Shown one piece after another: positions 1 to 9,186 of a stretch of 64,000 bases of DNA. The DNA is taken from NCBI RefSeq assembly GCF_027286305.1, contig NZ_CP114599.1:3100001-3164000 (forward strand). The letters run 5' to 3'. Under the pieces are notes generated by a model. It worked only from the letters and a program-made list of their open reading frames with translations. It did no database searches and was not told the origin of the DNA. Origin of the DNA: Phenylobacterium sp. NIBR 498073 (lineage in GTDB: Bacteria > Pseudomonadota > Alphaproteobacteria > Caulobacterales > Caulobacteraceae). How positions within the stretch are numbered: position 1 is the first letter of the stretch; each line of letters starts with the position of its first letter. The position numbers and the translations under genes are program-made.

Positions 1-269
1 TCGACGTGGGCCGACTCCGCACAGATGACGCTGTGATAGGACTGGCAGAGCGCGGCCAGGGCCATGGAGTTGGCGGCCGTGCCGTTGAAGGCGAAGAACA
101 CCTCGCAATCGGTGGCGAACAGGGCGCGGAAGGCGTCGGCGGCGGCTTGCGTCCACGGGTCCTCGCCATAGGCCGGCGCATGGCCGCGGTTGGCGGCGTC
201 CATGGCCGCCCAGGCCTGCGGGCAAATGCCGGCATAGTTGTCGCTAGCGAACTGTTGAATGTTGGACAT
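1..269 (-). CDS. Threonine aldolase family protein (3' end beyond window)
   Basis: The first 89 codons of a fold-type I PLP enzyme of the threonine aldolase/beta-eliminating lyase family, which cleaves L-threonine or allo-threonine to glycine and acetaldehyde. The visible N-terminus has the family's SDNYAG opening, the GEDPWT segment and the FNGTAANSMAL loop that helps hold the PLP phosphate, followed by CAESAHV. The catalytic lysine lies in the missing part. The ATG is at 269-267 and nothing longer is supported upstream. The family call is firm from these motifs. Substrate preference cannot be read here. Confidence 0.85.
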   Translation of the reverse strand, partial: MSNIQQFASDNYAGICPQAWAAMDAANRGHAPAYGEDPWTQAAADAFRALFATDCEVFFAFNGTAANSMALAALCQSYHSVICAESAHV

Positions 270-687
270 GCGCCCCCTCGGGTCTGCGGCTTTGCGCATC
301 ACGAAGATGAATGACGCTGAGGCTTCGTCCCGTTTAGTTGCCGGACCGGCCACATCCCTCCTGGCGGAGGCGCCACCTTGCTCGGGGAGCAGGTTGGCGT
401 TTGAGCGTCAGCTCAAACTCTTGATGCAATTGGGCGCTCGATAGCGAGGATCGATCCGATCGGCAAGCGCCCGCTCCCTAGGGTCACGCAGCGCAACAAC
501 TTTTCGGTGCGCGTCACACGCCTTGCGAGTGGCCAGCCACTGATATACCGTCAGCACAAATTAAGGGGTCGCTAACTTTTTGAACACGGCCCGGGCTGGG
601 TGACGTCCCGGCTCAAGAGCGCGCAGCAACGTCAGCAACATGACAAGAACGGCCGCACCGCCCGGCCGACATCCAGGGAGAACCGAT
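270..687. other. Non-coding interval with three small palindromes
   Basis: About 420 bases between the divergent aldolase and PEP-CTERM genes with no convincing gene. It holds three perfect inverted repeats: 362-375 (5-bp arms, GAGG loop), 399-418 (GTTTGAGC/GCTCAAAC, 4-base loop) and 528-541 (AGTGGC/GCCACT, 2-base spacer). They may be regulator sites or RNA hairpins. No riboswitch family was recognised. Confidence 0.5.
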
Positions 688-1479
688 ATGAAAGCGCCTG
701 TTCGTCAGTTCCTATCGGCCGTCGCCCTTGTGGCCGGTCTGTCGACCGCCGGCATGAGCCATGCGGCGTCCGTCACCATTGCGCCAGGCTCGTCGCCCGG
801 CGGCGGGTATCTGCCGCTCTCAGCGTTCGGGATCGCGGCGCTGACCTTCGGTTCGAGCGACGGCTTCGTCTCCTTCAACACCAACAGCTTTAATTTCGGG
901 GGCCAAAGCTGGTCGACGCTCCAGATCGGAGCTGACGGTTTGGTGGTGCTCGGCGACACGGCGCCGTCCGGATCCTGGAGCGCCGCCAACGTCAGCCTTC
1001 CTGGCGGCCCGAACGCGGCGGTCCTCGCGCCGTTTTGGACGGATCTGGATCCGACCGCGGGGGGTGGGATCCGCGCCGGCGTCCTAACCGACGGCGTCAA
1101 CAGCTGGGTCGTCGTCGACTGGCAGGACGTGCCGCTGGAGAACGGAGGCGGCTTCTCGTCCTTCCAGGTCTGGCTGGGCGCGGGCCAGGACGACGTCACC
1201 TTCGCCTACGGCGATCTGGCGAACCCGGCCCTGCTGACGATCGGGGCGCAGGACGCCACCGGCACGGTCGGGACGAACTACGTGTTCAACGGCTCGGGCG
1301 TTCGTCCCGTCAATGGTACCCAGCTTCGCGTGACCTCGACAGGCCTGCCGATCTCGACCGCGGTGCCTGAACCGGGCACCTGGGCGATGATGATCGTCGG
1401 CTTTGGGCTGGTCGGATCAATGGTCCGCTCGGTGCGTCGGGGCGGCCTTGGCGGCCAGCCCGTCGCCGGACAGGCCTAA
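688..1479 (+). CDS. PEP-CTERM (PEPxxWA-type) exported protein
   Basis: A 263-residue exported protein. It has a classical signal peptide (MKAPVRQ, hydrophobic core, cleavage after SHA) and a C-terminal sorting tail: PEPGTWAMM, a short hydrophobic helix and a basic end RSVRR. This tail is the PEP-CTERM signal recognised by exosortase. The body, with SDGFVSFN, FWTDLDP and VVVDWQDVP segments, resembles nidogen-like beta-rich domains of surface proteins. The chosen ATG sits a few bases after CAGGGAG (674-680); an in-frame ATG at 640 would put residues before the signal peptide. No exosortase lies in this window. Probably a surface or matrix-associated protein. Confidence 0.85.
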   Translation: MKAPVRQFLSAVALVAGLSTAGMSHAASVTIAPGSSPGGGYLPLSAFGIAALTFGSSDGFVSFNTNSFNFGGQSWSTLQIGADGLVVLGDTAPSGSWSAANVSLPGGPNAAVLAPFWTDLDPTAGGGIRAGVLTDGVNSWVVVDWQDVPLENGGGFSSFQVWLGAGQDDVTFAYGDLANPALLTIGAQDATGTVGTNYVFNGSGVRPVNGTQLRVTSTGLPISTAVPEPGTWAMMIVGFGLVGSMVRSVRRGGLGGQPVAGQA

Positions 1480-1500
1480 CCTCTGGCAGCTGGCGCGCGG

Positions 1501-1698
1501 CTACTTGCGCAGGATGTCCTTACGCTTGCGCTCGTATTCGGACTTGCTGATCATGCCTTGGTCGTCGGCGGCCTTCAGGTCGATCAGTTGCTGACCCGTG
1601 GTGGTCGTTTCGACCTCGGTCCTGGCTGTGCTGCCGCAGGCGGCGAGCGGAACGGCCGCCAGGCTGAGGACGGCGGCGGCGACAAGCATGCGGGTCAT
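1501..1698 (-). CDS. Small SHOCT-domain lipoprotein
   Basis: A 65-residue protein with a lipoprotein signal peptide ending in the lipobox LAAC (mature Cys about residue 22), then a short linker and a C-terminal SHOCT-like motif: QQLIDLKAADDQGMISKSEY followed by ERKRKDIL. SHOCT motifs are short helical segments often found in oligomerising or membrane-associated proteins. An upstream in-frame start at 1758 would bury the signal peptide, so the ATG at 1698 is chosen. It converges on the PEP-CTERM gene with 21 bases between the stops. Specific role unknown. Confidence 0.75.
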   Translation of the reverse strand: MTRMLVAAAVLSLAAVPLAACGSTARTEVETTTTGQQLIDLKAADDQGMISKSEYERKRKDILRK

Positions 1699-1788
1699 GA
1701 ACTGGTGCGTTCTCAGAGCGCCCCCGCCCCAACTTGGACCAATTGAAAGGGCGCGCACGCGCTTTGCGTCGCGCGCGCCCAGTTTCGG

Positions 1789-3063
1789 TCAAAGCGCAGT
1801 GAAGGCCTGGTCGAGATCGGCGATCAGGTCGGCGACGTTCTCGATGCCGACCGACAGGCGGATGACGTCGGGACCGGCGCCGGCGGCGATCTGGTCCTTC
1901 TCATCCAGCTGGCGGTGGGTGGTCGAGGCCGGGTGGATGATCAGGCTGCGGGTGTCGCCGAGATTGGCCAGATGCGAGAAGAGGTTCACCGCCCCGACCA
2001 GCTTGACCCCGGCCTGGTAGCCGCCCTTGAGCCCGAACGAGAACACCGAGCCGGCGCCGTTCGGCGTGTAGCGCTTGGCCAGCGCGTTGTACGGATTGCC
2101 GTCGAGGCCAGCATAGGAAACCCACGCGACCTTGTCGTTGGCCTCTAGCCACTTGGCGACCGCCAGCGCGTTGTCAGCGTGGCGCTGCATGCGCAACGGC
2201 AGGGTCTCGATGCCGGTCAGGATCATGAAGGCGTTGAACGGCGAGATCGACGGGCCAAGGTCGCGCAGGCCGAGCGCGCGGCAGGCGACGATGAAGGCGG
2301 CCGGGCCGAAGGCTTCGGTGAAGACCTTGCCGTGGTAGCTGGGATTGGGCTGCGACAGGTAGCCGAACTTGCCCGAGGCGGCCCAGTCGAAGCGGCCGGA
2401 GTCGATGATCGCCCCGCCCATCGAGTTGCCGTGCCCGCCGAGGAACTTAGTCAGCGAGTGGACGATGATGTCAGCGCCGTGCTCGAACGGCCGGCAGAGG
2501 TAGGGGGTCGCCAGGGTGTTGTCGACGACCAGCGGCACGCCGGCGTCATGAGCGACCTTGGCGATGGCGGCGATGTCGGTGATCACCCCGCCCGGATTGG
2601 CGATCGACTCGACGAAGACCGCGCGGGTCTTGTCGTTGATGGCGGCGGCGTAGTCGGCCGGGTTGTCGCTGTCGATGAAGGTGGTTTCCCAGCCCATGCG
2701 CTTGAAGGACTGGCCGAGCTGGTTGATCGAGCCACCGTACAGCTTGCGCGAGGCGACGATGTTGCAGCCCGGCTCCATCAGCGAATGAAAGGCCAGGAAC
2801 TGCGCGGCGTGGCCGCTGCCGACCGCCAGGGCCGCGACGCCGCCTTCGAGATCGGCCAGACGCGCTTCCAGCACGCCGGTCGTCGGGTTGCCCAGGCGGG
2901 TGTAGATGTTGCCCGGCGCTTCGAGGTTGAAAAGGTTGGCCGCATGGTCGGCGTCGTCGAAGACGAAGGCCGTGGTCTGGTAGATCGGGGTGATCCGGGC
3001 CTTGGTCGTGGGATCGGGCGCGGCGCCGGCGTGGATGGCGCGGGTCTCGAAGTTCTGGGTCAT
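1789..3063 (-). CDS. metY: O-acetylhomoserine sulfhydrylase / aminocarboxypropyltransferase
   Basis: A 424-residue Cys/Met-metabolism PLP enzyme. It makes homocysteine (or methionine) from O-acetylhomoserine and sulfide (or methanethiol). Visible marks are YTRLGNPT (about 54-61), the VVDNT segment with Asp181, and HSLTKFLGGHG with the PLP lysine at about 206. Length is normal for the long MetY type (about 425-430), longer than MetB or MetZ. It seems to be a single gene with its own promoter, about 100 bases downstream of the Rieske gene. No SAM-responsive leader was recognised. The cytoplasmic assimilation role is supported by cysD/cysNC in the same window. Confidence 0.93.
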   Translation of the reverse strand: MTQNFETRAIHAGAAPDPTTKARITPIYQTTAFVFDDADHAANLFNLEAPGNIYTRLGNPTTGVLEARLADLEGGVAALAVGSGHAAQFLAFHSLMEPGCNIVASRKLYGGSINQLGQSFKRMGWETTFIDSDNPADYAAAINDKTRAVFVESIANPGGVITDIAAIAKVAHDAGVPLVVDNTLATPYLCRPFEHGADIIVHSLTKFLGGHGNSMGGAIIDSGRFDWAASGKFGYLSQPNPSYHGKVFTEAFGPAAFIVACRALGLRDLGPSISPFNAFMILTGIETLPLRMQRHADNALAVAKWLEANDKVAWVSYAGLDGNPYNALAKRYTPNGAGSVFSFGLKGGYQAGVKLVGAVNLFSHLANLGDTRSLIIHPASTTHRQLDEKDQIAAGAGPDVIRLSVGIENVADLIADLDQAFTAL

Positions 3064-3163
3064 GGGCGTCCTCTACGTCTCGTTGCATAGGACCTAGCCC
3101 GGCGCATGCGGCGCGGTCCAGCCTGGGAGAGTACGGAAAGGCCCTAGATTTGCTGCGCCCAGC

Positions 3164-3541
3164 CTAGGCCGTGCGGATCCAGCCGTCGGCAAGCACCACC
3201 GGCCAGGGCCTTAGCGCCGAGCCGGCGCAAGGGCCGCCGACGCAGGCGCCGCTGTCGATGTCGAACAGGGCGCCGTGCCAGGAGCAGGCGATCAGGTCGC
3301 CCGTGGGCGTCAGATAGTCGTCGAGCTTCTGGGCCAGCGGCAGGCCGGCGTGAGGGCAGCGGTCGACATAGCCCCTCACCTCTCCGCCGCGGCGGACCAC
3401 GAAGCCGTGGAAGAAGCCCTCGCCGATCTGCAGCACGAAGTTGCGCGCCGCGCCGTCGGCGATCAGCTCCAGCGGGCCGAGCTTCACGCCCGCGGGCGTG
3501 AAGAACAGCCGTGCCGGAAGCTGGGGCGTCTCCTCGCTCAC
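3164..3541 (-). CDS. Rieske [2Fe-2S] ferredoxin-like protein
   Basis: A 125-residue soluble Rieske protein. The cluster ligands are visible as CPH (Cys62, His64) and CSWH (Cys86, His89). The GTG start overlaps the fahA stop by 4 bases, so it should be translated with the tyrosine operon. It lacks a catalytic oxygenase domain and a membrane anchor, so it is most like a stand-alone Rieske ferredoxin or assimilatory NirD-like fold. Its electron partner and role in tyrosine breakdown are not shown by the sequence; a link to the operon is inferred from position only. Confidence 0.85.
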   Translation of the reverse strand: MSEETPQLPARLFFTPAGVKLGPLELIADGAARNFVLQIGEGFFHGFVVRRGGEVRGYVDRCPHAGLPLAQKLDDYLTPTGDLIACSWHGALFDIDSGACVGGPCAGSALRPWPVVLADGWIRTA

Positions 3542-4833
3542 CCGACCACGGTTCCGGTGCAGGGACCAAAGCCGATGGCGACATAGCCGTCGGCGCGTGC
3601 ATGGCCGGCGATCGAGAGCTCGTCGCCGTCCTGCAGGAAGGTGCGGGTCTCGCCGCTGGGCAGGGTGATCGGCTGGGCGCCGCCGCGGGTCAGCTCCAGC
3701 AGGCTGCCGAGGCCGCTGTCGTCGGACGTCGAGATGGTGCCGGTGCCGAAGAGGTCGCCCGGATTGAGGTCGCAGCCGCCGACGGTGTGATGGGTCACCA
3801 TCTGGGCGGCGGTCCAGTAGAGGTGCCGCGCGGCGCTGGCCGAAAGGCGGACCGGGGCGAGGCCCTGATCGCGCATCTGGGCGGTGGCCAGGAAGACCTC
3901 CAGGTCGAGGGCGTAGGCCCCAGAGGCCTGATCGGCCTCATCGGCCAGATAGGCCATCGGCGCCGGGTCGCCTTCAGGCCGCGCCGGTTGAGCGATGCGG
4001 AACGGCGCCAGGGCCTCGCTGGTGACGATCCACGGCGAGATCGTGGTCATGAAGTTCTTGGCCAGGAACGGACCGAGCGGCTGGTACTCCCAGGCCTGCA
4101 GGTCGCGCGCCGACCAGTCGTTGAGCAGGCAGAGGCCTGCGATGTGGGCCGAGGCCTCGCCGATCGCGATCGGCTGACCGAGGTCATTGCCCTGGCCGAT
4201 CCAGACGCCGAGCTCCAGCTCCAGGTCGAGGCGCGCAGACGGGCCGAAGGTCGGCGCCTCGGCGTCGGGAGCCTTCTTCTGGCCGCTGGGCCGCCGGACC
4301 GGCGCGCCGGAGACGCGGATCGAGGAGGCGCGACCGTGATAGCCGATCGGCACGTGCTTGTAGTTCGGCAGCAGCGGATTGTCGGGCCGGAACTGGCGGC
4401 CGACGTTCAGGGCGTGATGGATGCCGGCGTAGAAGTCGGTGTAGTCGCCGATGGTCGCCGGCAGGTGCAGGGTGCAGGACCCAGCCGGATAGAGCCAAGT
4501 CTCCACCTCGGAGCGGTCGGGCGCGCCCTTGGCCAGCAGCTCCGACAGCCGCCGACGCAGGGCCCGGCGGGCCGAAGCCGTCAGGCCCAGCAGCGGGTTC
4601 AGCGTCGCGCCGGCGCCCGCTTCGGCCGCGGCCTTGGCCTCGCCGCTCAGCAGCGCCGAGCGGGCGGCCAGCGACAGGTCGAGAATCATGTCGCCGATGG
4701 CGACCCCGCCGCGCGGCGCGCCGCCGTTCGGCGAAAACACGCCCAGCGGCAGGTTCTGGATCGGGAAGTCGGCGTGGCCTTCGGCGCTCGACACCCAGCT
4801 GGTACGCGCCGGGTCGTGGGTCTCGTCGATCAT
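3538..4833 (-). CDS. fahA: Fumarylacetoacetase
   Basis: A 431-residue fumarylacetoacetate hydrolase, the last step of tyrosine/homogentisate degradation, giving fumarate and acetoacetate. The metal and catalytic region is visible as [12 protein letters not shown] followed by [13 protein letters not shown], and the acidic metal site as [12 protein letters not shown]. Length matches the full-size (about 420-residue) FAH rather than the short FAH-fold decarboxylases. The start overlaps hmgA's stop by 4 bases (ATGA), indicating translational coupling. Maleylacetoacetate isomerase, needed just before this step, is not in the window. Confidence 0.95.
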   Translation of the reverse strand: MIDETHDPARTSWVSSAEGHADFPIQNLPLGVFSPNGGAPRGGVAIGDMILDLSLAARSALLSGEAKAAAEAGAGATLNPLLGLTASARRALRRRLSELLAKGAPDRSEVETWLYPAGSCTLHLPATIGDYTDFYAGIHHALNVGRQFRPDNPLLPNYKHVPIGYHGRASSIRVSGAPVRRPSGQKKAPDAEAPTFGPSARLDLELELGVWIGQGNDLGQPIAIGEASAHIAGLCLLNDWSARDLQAWEYQPLGPFLAKNFMTTISPWIVTSEALAPFRIAQPARPEGDPAPMAYLADEADQASGAYALDLEVFLATAQMRDQGLAPVRLSASAARHLYWTAAQMVTHHTVGGCDLNPGDLFGTGTISTSDDSGLGSLLELTRGGAQPITLPSGETRTFLQDGDELSIAGHARADGYVAIGFGPCTGTVVG

Positions 4834-6125
4834 TTGCTGGGAACTTGCGCCTTGGAGAAGCCGGTCCAGCAGTCGTCGTAGTCGAGCTGGTGCAGCGGGG
4901 TTTCGGTTGCGAACCGGGTCGGACGGATCACCCAGCGGCTTTCGAACATGAAGGCCATGGTGTTCTCGATCTTGTGCGGGGCGAGGTTGGAGGCGACCGC
5001 CTTCTCGTAGCTCTCGCGATCGGGGCCATGGCCGCTCATGCAGTTGTGCAGCGAGGCGCCGCCTGGCGCGAAGCCGCCAGCCTTGGCGTCATAGGCCCCA
5101 TGGATCAGGCCCATGAATTCGCTCATCACGTTGCGGTGGAACCACGGCGGGCGGAACGTATGCTCGGCCACCATCCAGCGCGGCGGGAAGATCACGAAGT
5201 CGCAGTTGGCCGTGCCGGGCACGTCCGACGGCGAGGTCAGGACCGTGAAGATCGACGGATCGGGGTGGTCGTAGCTGACCGTGTTGATGGTGTTGAAGCG
5301 GTCGAGGTCGTACTTGCAGGGCGCGAGCGTGCCGTGCCAGGCGACGACGTCGAGCGGGCTGTGATCCAGCGTCGTGCTCCACAGCGCGCCCTGGAATTTC
5401 TGAACGACTTCCGTGGGTTCTTCGCGATCTTCAAACCAGGCGACGGGTGTCTGGAAGTCGCGGGCGTTGGCCAGGCCGTTGGCGCCGATGGGACCGAGTT
5501 CGGGCAGGCGGAACGGCGCGCCGTAGTTCTCGCAGACATAGCCGCGGGCGGTGGGGCCGGTCAGCTCGACGCGGAAGCGCACGCCGCGCGGGATAAGCGC
5601 GATCTCGCCGGGCTTCAGCTCCAGGCGGCCGAGTTCGGTGGCGATCAGCAGCTCGCCGTCCTGCGGCACGATCAGCAGCTCGCCGTCGGCGTCATAGAAC
5701 ACCCGTCCTTGCATCGAGCGGTTGGCGACGTAGAGGTGGATGGCGATGCCGGCGAAGGTCCCGACGTCGCCGTTGCCGGCGTAGGTGACGAGGCCGTCGA
5801 CGAAGTCGGTCGGCTCGGCCGGGATCGGCAGCGGGTCCCAGCGCAGGCGATTGGGGTTGGCCGCGACCTCGTCGAACGGCCCCGAGCGCAGCAGCTTGCC
5901 GCCGTCGTAGGGCAGATAAGGCGCGTGGCTGGCGGTGGGACGCAGGCGATAGAGCCAGGAGCGCTTGTTCTCGTGCCGCGGCGCGGTGAAAGCGCTGCCC
6001 GACAGTTGCTCGGCGAAGAGACCGAACGGCGTCTGCTGCGGCGAGTTCTGGCCGACCGGCAACGCGCCGGCGACGGCCTGCGTCTCGAAGCTTCCCCCGA
6101 AGCCGGACATGTAGTTCAGCGGCAT
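4830..6125 (-). CDS. hmgA: Homogentisate 1,2-dioxygenase
   Basis: A 431-residue ring-cleavage dioxygenase converting homogentisate to maleylacetoacetate with non-heme Fe(II). Typical segments are the N-terminal [13 protein letters not shown], the iron region [19 protein letters not shown] and [17 protein letters not shown]. The frame stays open another 37 codons upstream to 6236, but that stretch translates an intergenic palindromic repeat ([15 protein letters not shown]). The family starts with a short [10 protein letters not shown]-like N-terminus, so 6125 is taken as the start. Second step of the homogentisate pathway in this operon. Confidence 0.95.
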   Translation of the reverse strand: MPLNYMSGFGGSFETQAVAGALPVGQNSPQQTPFGLFAEQLSGSAFTAPRHENKRSWLYRLRPTASHAPYLPYDGGKLLRSGPFDEVAANPNRLRWDPLPIPAEPTDFVDGLVTYAGNGDVGTFAGIAIHLYVANRSMQGRVFYDADGELLIVPQDGELLIATELGRLELKPGEIALIPRGVRFRVELTGPTARGYVCENYGAPFRLPELGPIGANGLANARDFQTPVAWFEDREEPTEVVQKFQGALWSTTLDHSPLDVVAWHGTLAPCKYDLDRFNTINTVSYDHPDPSIFTVLTSPSDVPGTANCDFVIFPPRWMVAEHTFRPPWFHRNVMSEFMGLIHGAYDAKAGGFAPGGASLHNCMSGHGPDRESYEKAVASNLAPHKIENTMAFMFESRWVIRPTRFATETPLHQLDYDDCWTGFSKAQVPSK

Positions 6126-6146
6126 GGTTTTCTCCACGGCCGGTTT

Positions 6147-6252
6147 CCCCCTCCGTCGCGCTACGCGCGCCACCTCCCCCAGAGGGGGAGGATCTGAAGA
6201 CCAAGATGCTCCCCCTCTGGGGGAGCTGTCAGCCACCAGCTGACTGAGGGGG
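6147..6252. repeat. Palindromic intergenic repeat pair
   Basis: Two related GC-rich palindromes between hppD and hmgA. The left one is CCTCCCCC-AGA-GGGGGAGG (6173-6191), preceded by CTCCGTCGCGCTACGCGCG. The right one is GCTCCCCC-TCT-GGGGGAGC (6208-6226), followed by a TCAGC/GCTGA hairpin (6229-6243) and GAGGGGGC. This layout matches a REP-like intergenic repeat common in Caulobacterales genomes (recalled, not searched). It lies inside the operon and could form mRNA hairpins that alter the hppD:hmgA ratio. Confidence 0.75.
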
Positions 6253-6271
6253 CTTACGCCCCCACGTCTAC

Positions 6272-7342
6272 CTAGGCCGCGTCAACCTTGATGACGCCGC
6301 GGCGGATCTGGTCGAGTTCGATGGACTCGAACAGGGCCTGGAAATTGCCGTTGCCGAAGCCTTCGTTGCCCTTGCGCTGGATGATCTCGAAGAAGATCGG
6401 GCCGAACAGGTTCTCGGTGAAGATCTGCAGCAGGATGCCTTCGTCGCCGACATTGCCGTCGATGAGGATGCGGTTCTTGCGCAGGCGCTCGAGGTCCTCA
6501 CCGTGGCCGGGGACGCGCTTGTCGACCAGCTCGTAGTAGGTCTCGATGGTGTCCTGCAGCTTCACGCCGCGGGCGCGCAGGGCCTCGACCGTCTCGAAGA
6601 TGTTGTCGGTCGTGAAGGCCAGGTGCTGGATGCCCTCGCCGTTGTACTCGCGGATGAACTCTTCGATCTGGGACTTGTCGTCCTGGCTCTCGTTCAGCGG
6701 GATGCGGATGGCTTTGTCGGGCGCGATCATCGCCTGGCTGAACAGGCCGGTGGCCTGCCCCTTGATGTCGAAGTACTTCTGCTCTTCGAAGCCGAAGATC
6801 TGGTTGTAGAAGGTCGACCAGGTGCGCATCTGGCCGCGCTTGACGTTGTGGGTAAGGTGGTCGAGCAGATCGAGGCCGACGGCGTTCTTGGCCTCGGCTT
6901 CCGCCGCTCCCGGGATCTGCTCCCAGGCGTCGTAGATCGTGCCCTTGTCGCCGAAGCGATCGACCAGATAGAGCAGCGAGCCGCCGATCCCTTCCAGCAC
7001 GTAGGCGTCCGAGAGCGCCGATCTCGAGGCGTCAGCCGGCTTGGCGCCGCGCGAGAGCGCCAGCTCATAGGCGGCCTTGGCGTCGGCGACGCGGAACGCC
7101 ATGCCGTTGGCCGACGGACCGTGGGCGCCGCGGAAGTCGGCGGCCTGGCCGGCCGGCTCCTGGTTGACCAGCAGGTTGGTGCGGCCCTGCTTGTAGCGGA
7201 CGATCGCTTTGGTCGGGTGCTTCGAATAGGCCGTGAAGCCAAGCTGCTCGATCAGGGCGGCCATCTTGGCCGGATCGGGACTGGTGAACTCGACGAACTC
7301 GAAGCCGTCGAGGCCGATGGGGTTTTCCGGGGTCACGGTCAT
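6272..7342 (-). CDS. hppD: 4-hydroxyphenylpyruvate dioxygenase
   Basis: A 356-residue VOC-superfamily dioxygenase that converts 4-hydroxyphenylpyruvate to homogentisate. The Fe(II) facial triad is placed at His162 (DHLTHNV), His240 (GIQHLAF) and Glu319 (FFEII), followed by the expected GFGNGNF substrate-gate segment. The length is typical of bacterial HPPD. The ATG lies one base after the aminotransferase stop, so the two are cotranscribed. Confidence 0.96.
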   Translation of the reverse strand: MTVTPENPIGLDGFEFVEFTSPDPAKMAALIEQLGFTAYSKHPTKAIVRYKQGRTNLLVNQEPAGQAADFRGAHGPSANGMAFRVADAKAAYELALSRGAKPADASRSALSDAYVLEGIGGSLLYLVDRFGDKGTIYDAWEQIPGAAEAEAKNAVGLDLLDHLTHNVKRGQMRTWSTFYNQIFGFEEQKYFDIKGQATGLFSQAMIAPDKAIRIPLNESQDDKSQIEEFIREYNGEGIQHLAFTTDNIFETVEALRARGVKLQDTIETYYELVDKRVPGHGEDLERLRKNRILIDGNVGDEGILLQIFTENLFGPIFFEIIQRKGNEGFGNGNFQALFESIELDQIRRGVIKVDAA

Positions 7343-7343
7343 A

Positions 7344-8543
7344 TCAGGCGGCTCCCTTGAGGCAGGCGTCCAGCGCCTGCACGAATGGCTGGACGGTGTC
7401 GGCCTTCAGGCCGGCGATGTTGATGCGGCCGGAACCGGCCATGTAGACGGCGTGGTCGCGACGCATGGCCTCGACCTGGGCCGGGCTCAGCGGCAGCAGG
7501 GCGAACAAGCCGTGCTGGTCGCGCAGCGGCTCCAGGCGCGGATCGGCCTCGGCCAGCGCCGCGCGCACCTGGTTCAAACGCGTGCGCATGGCGTCCAGTT
7601 CGGCCCGCCATTGGGCCGTCAGGGCAGCGTCTTCCAGGATCACGCGGACGGCCGCGGCGCCGTGGTCCGGCGGCATCGACCAGGCGCAACGGGCCAGTTG
7701 CAGGATGTTCGAGCGGACCACGTCCTCATGGCCGCGGGCGCGGACGAACAGCGCGCCGGTGCGCTCGCGGTAGAGGCCGAAATTCTTGTCGCAGGAATAG
7801 GCGACAATGGCGCTCTCGCTGCCCTCCATGACCAGCCGCATGCCGGCGGCGTCCTCGTCGAGGCCCGCGCCCAGCCCCTGATAGGCCAGGTCGATCAGCG
7901 GGACGGCGCCGCGCGCGTTCATCAGGGCGGCGACCTCCGCCCACTGGGCCAGCGACAGGTCCGCGCCGGTCGGGTTGTGGCAGGCGCCGTGCAGCAGCAC
8001 GACATCGCCGGCCTCGACCTTGGCCAGGGCGGCCATCATCTCGTCAAAGCACAGCCGCTGGGTCGCGGGATCGAAATAGCGGAAGGTCTCCACGACCATG
8101 CCCGCTTGGCGGAAGATCGGGGCGTGGATCGGCCAGGACGGCGTGCCCATCCAGATCGTAGCACCGGGCGTGCCGGCGTTGGCCAGCTCCGCCGCCAGGC
8201 GCAGGGCGCCGGTGCCGCCGGGCGTCTGGACCGCAAAGAGCTCCTCCCCCGCTGCGCCGCCGCCGAACACCACCGGGGCGATGGCTTCCAGGAAGCCGAA
8301 GTCGCCTTCAGGGCCGAGATAGGCCTTCGTGGGCTGGGTTTCGAGCAGCGCCCGTTCGGCGGCCTTCACGGCGCCGAACACCGGCGTATCGCCAGCCGCG
8401 TCGCGATAGACCCCGACGCCAAGGTTGAGCTTCTGGGCCCGCGGGTCGTTCTTATAGAGGGCGATCAGAGACAGCAGCGGATCGGGCGCCTGGGCCTTCA
8501 GCCCAGCGAACAGCGAGCGCGCGGGGGCGATCACGTCGGTCAT
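7344..8543 (-). CDS. tyrB: Aromatic amino acid aminotransferase (class I, AspC/TyrB type)
   Basis: A 399-residue fold-type I aminotransferase with the AspC/TyrB signature: LNLGVGVYRD near residue 40, CHNPTG at about 188-193, and the PLP lysine Lys253 in YSCDKNFGLYRERTG. Being first in an operon with hppD, hmgA and fahA points to tyrosine (and phenylalanine) transamination to hydroxyphenylpyruvate. Aspartate activity cannot be excluded, because this subfamily is often dual. The promoter should lie in 8544-8658, shared with a divergent Lrp-type regulator. Confidence 0.88.
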   Translation of the reverse strand: MTDVIAPARSLFAGLKAQAPDPLLSLIALYKNDPRAQKLNLGVGVYRDAAGDTPVFGAVKAAERALLETQPTKAYLGPEGDFGFLEAIAPVVFGGGAAGEELFAVQTPGGTGALRLAAELANAGTPGATIWMGTPSWPIHAPIFRQAGMVVETFRYFDPATQRLCFDEMMAALAKVEAGDVVLLHGACHNPTGADLSLAQWAEVAALMNARGAVPLIDLAYQGLGAGLDEDAAGMRLVMEGSESAIVAYSCDKNFGLYRERTGALFVRARGHEDVVRSNILQLARCAWSMPPDHGAAAVRVILEDAALTAQWRAELDAMRTRLNQVRAALAEADPRLEPLRDQHGLFALLPLSPAQVEAMRRDHAVYMAGSGRINIAGLKADTVQPFVQALDACLKGAA

Positions 8544-8658
8544 TGCAGCGTCCTCCTTCGTCGAAGAAGAAAGTTACGCGCAGTCCGCGATGAACGGCTT
8601 TCAATCTCGCGCCGTTTTGGAGATCATCTGACCTAGTGTTTCATCGACGAGCCAATTC
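8544..8658. promoter_or_regulatory. Divergent control region, tyrosine operon / Lrp gene
   Basis: 115 bases between the divergent starts of the aminotransferase and the Lrp/AsnC-type regulator. It must hold both promoters. It is locally A/T-richer than the genes around it (for example GAAGAAGAAAGTTACGCG), but no clear -35/-10 pair or operator could be fixed by eye. Regulation of the operon by the neighbouring regulator is inferred from the arrangement. Confidence 0.5.
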
Positions 8659-9129
8659 ATGAAAGATACGCATCAACTGGACGAGATTGACCGGAAGTTG
8701 CTTCGAGCCCTGCAAGCCGACGCCTCGCAGAGTCATGCGGTGCTGGCCGAACAGGTGGGCGCCTCGCCGGCCTCGTGCTGGCGGCGGATCAAGGCGCTGG
8801 AGGCGGCCGGCGTGCTGCGCGAGGCGGTGCGGCTGGTCGACGCCGAGCGGGTCGGGCGCGGCGTCAACGTCATGTGCCAACTGCGGATGAAGTCGCACGC
8901 CACCGCCCAGCGCCAGGAGTTCGAGGCCTTCCTGCGCACCCGGCCGGAGATTATGGAGTGCCATTCGATGTCCGGAGAGTGGGACTATCTGATGCGCGTA
9001 GTGGTGGCCGACGTGGCCGGCTACGAGCGGTTCCTGATGGGCGTGGTGCTGAACCACCCGAACGTGGCGACCGCCGCCTCTCACTTCGCGCTGAGCCAGG
9101 TGAAGTACACCACCGCCATGCCCGTCTGA
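8659..9129 (+). CDS. Lrp/AsnC family transcriptional regulator
   Basis: A 156-residue regulator with an N-terminal winged-helix/HTH (LDEIDRKLLRALQADAS to about residue 60, recognition region SPASCWRRIKALEAAGV) and a C-terminal RAM/AsnC ligand-binding domain (GEWDYLMRVVVAD, then HFALSQVKYTTAMPV). Family members sense amino acids and bind as dimers or octamers. It is divergent from the tyrosine operon, so tyrosine- or phenylalanine-responsive control of that operon is a reasonable inference. Confidence 0.92.
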   Translation: MKDTHQLDEIDRKLLRALQADASQSHAVLAEQVGASPASCWRRIKALEAAGVLREAVRLVDAERVGRGVNVMCQLRMKSHATAQRQEFEAFLRTRPEIMECHSMSGEWDYLMRVVVADVAGYERFLMGVVLNHPNVATAASHFALSQVKYTTAMPV

Positions 9130-9186
9130 GGCGGTGACAACTGCGCGTCGATCCGCCTAGTCTCACCCGCCCAGGGGGAGCTGCGG

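Noticed and set aside
3064-3163. SAM riboswitch ahead of metY.
   Set aside because: The gap is only about 100 bases and no SAM-II or other pseudoknot pattern was recognised in the leader.
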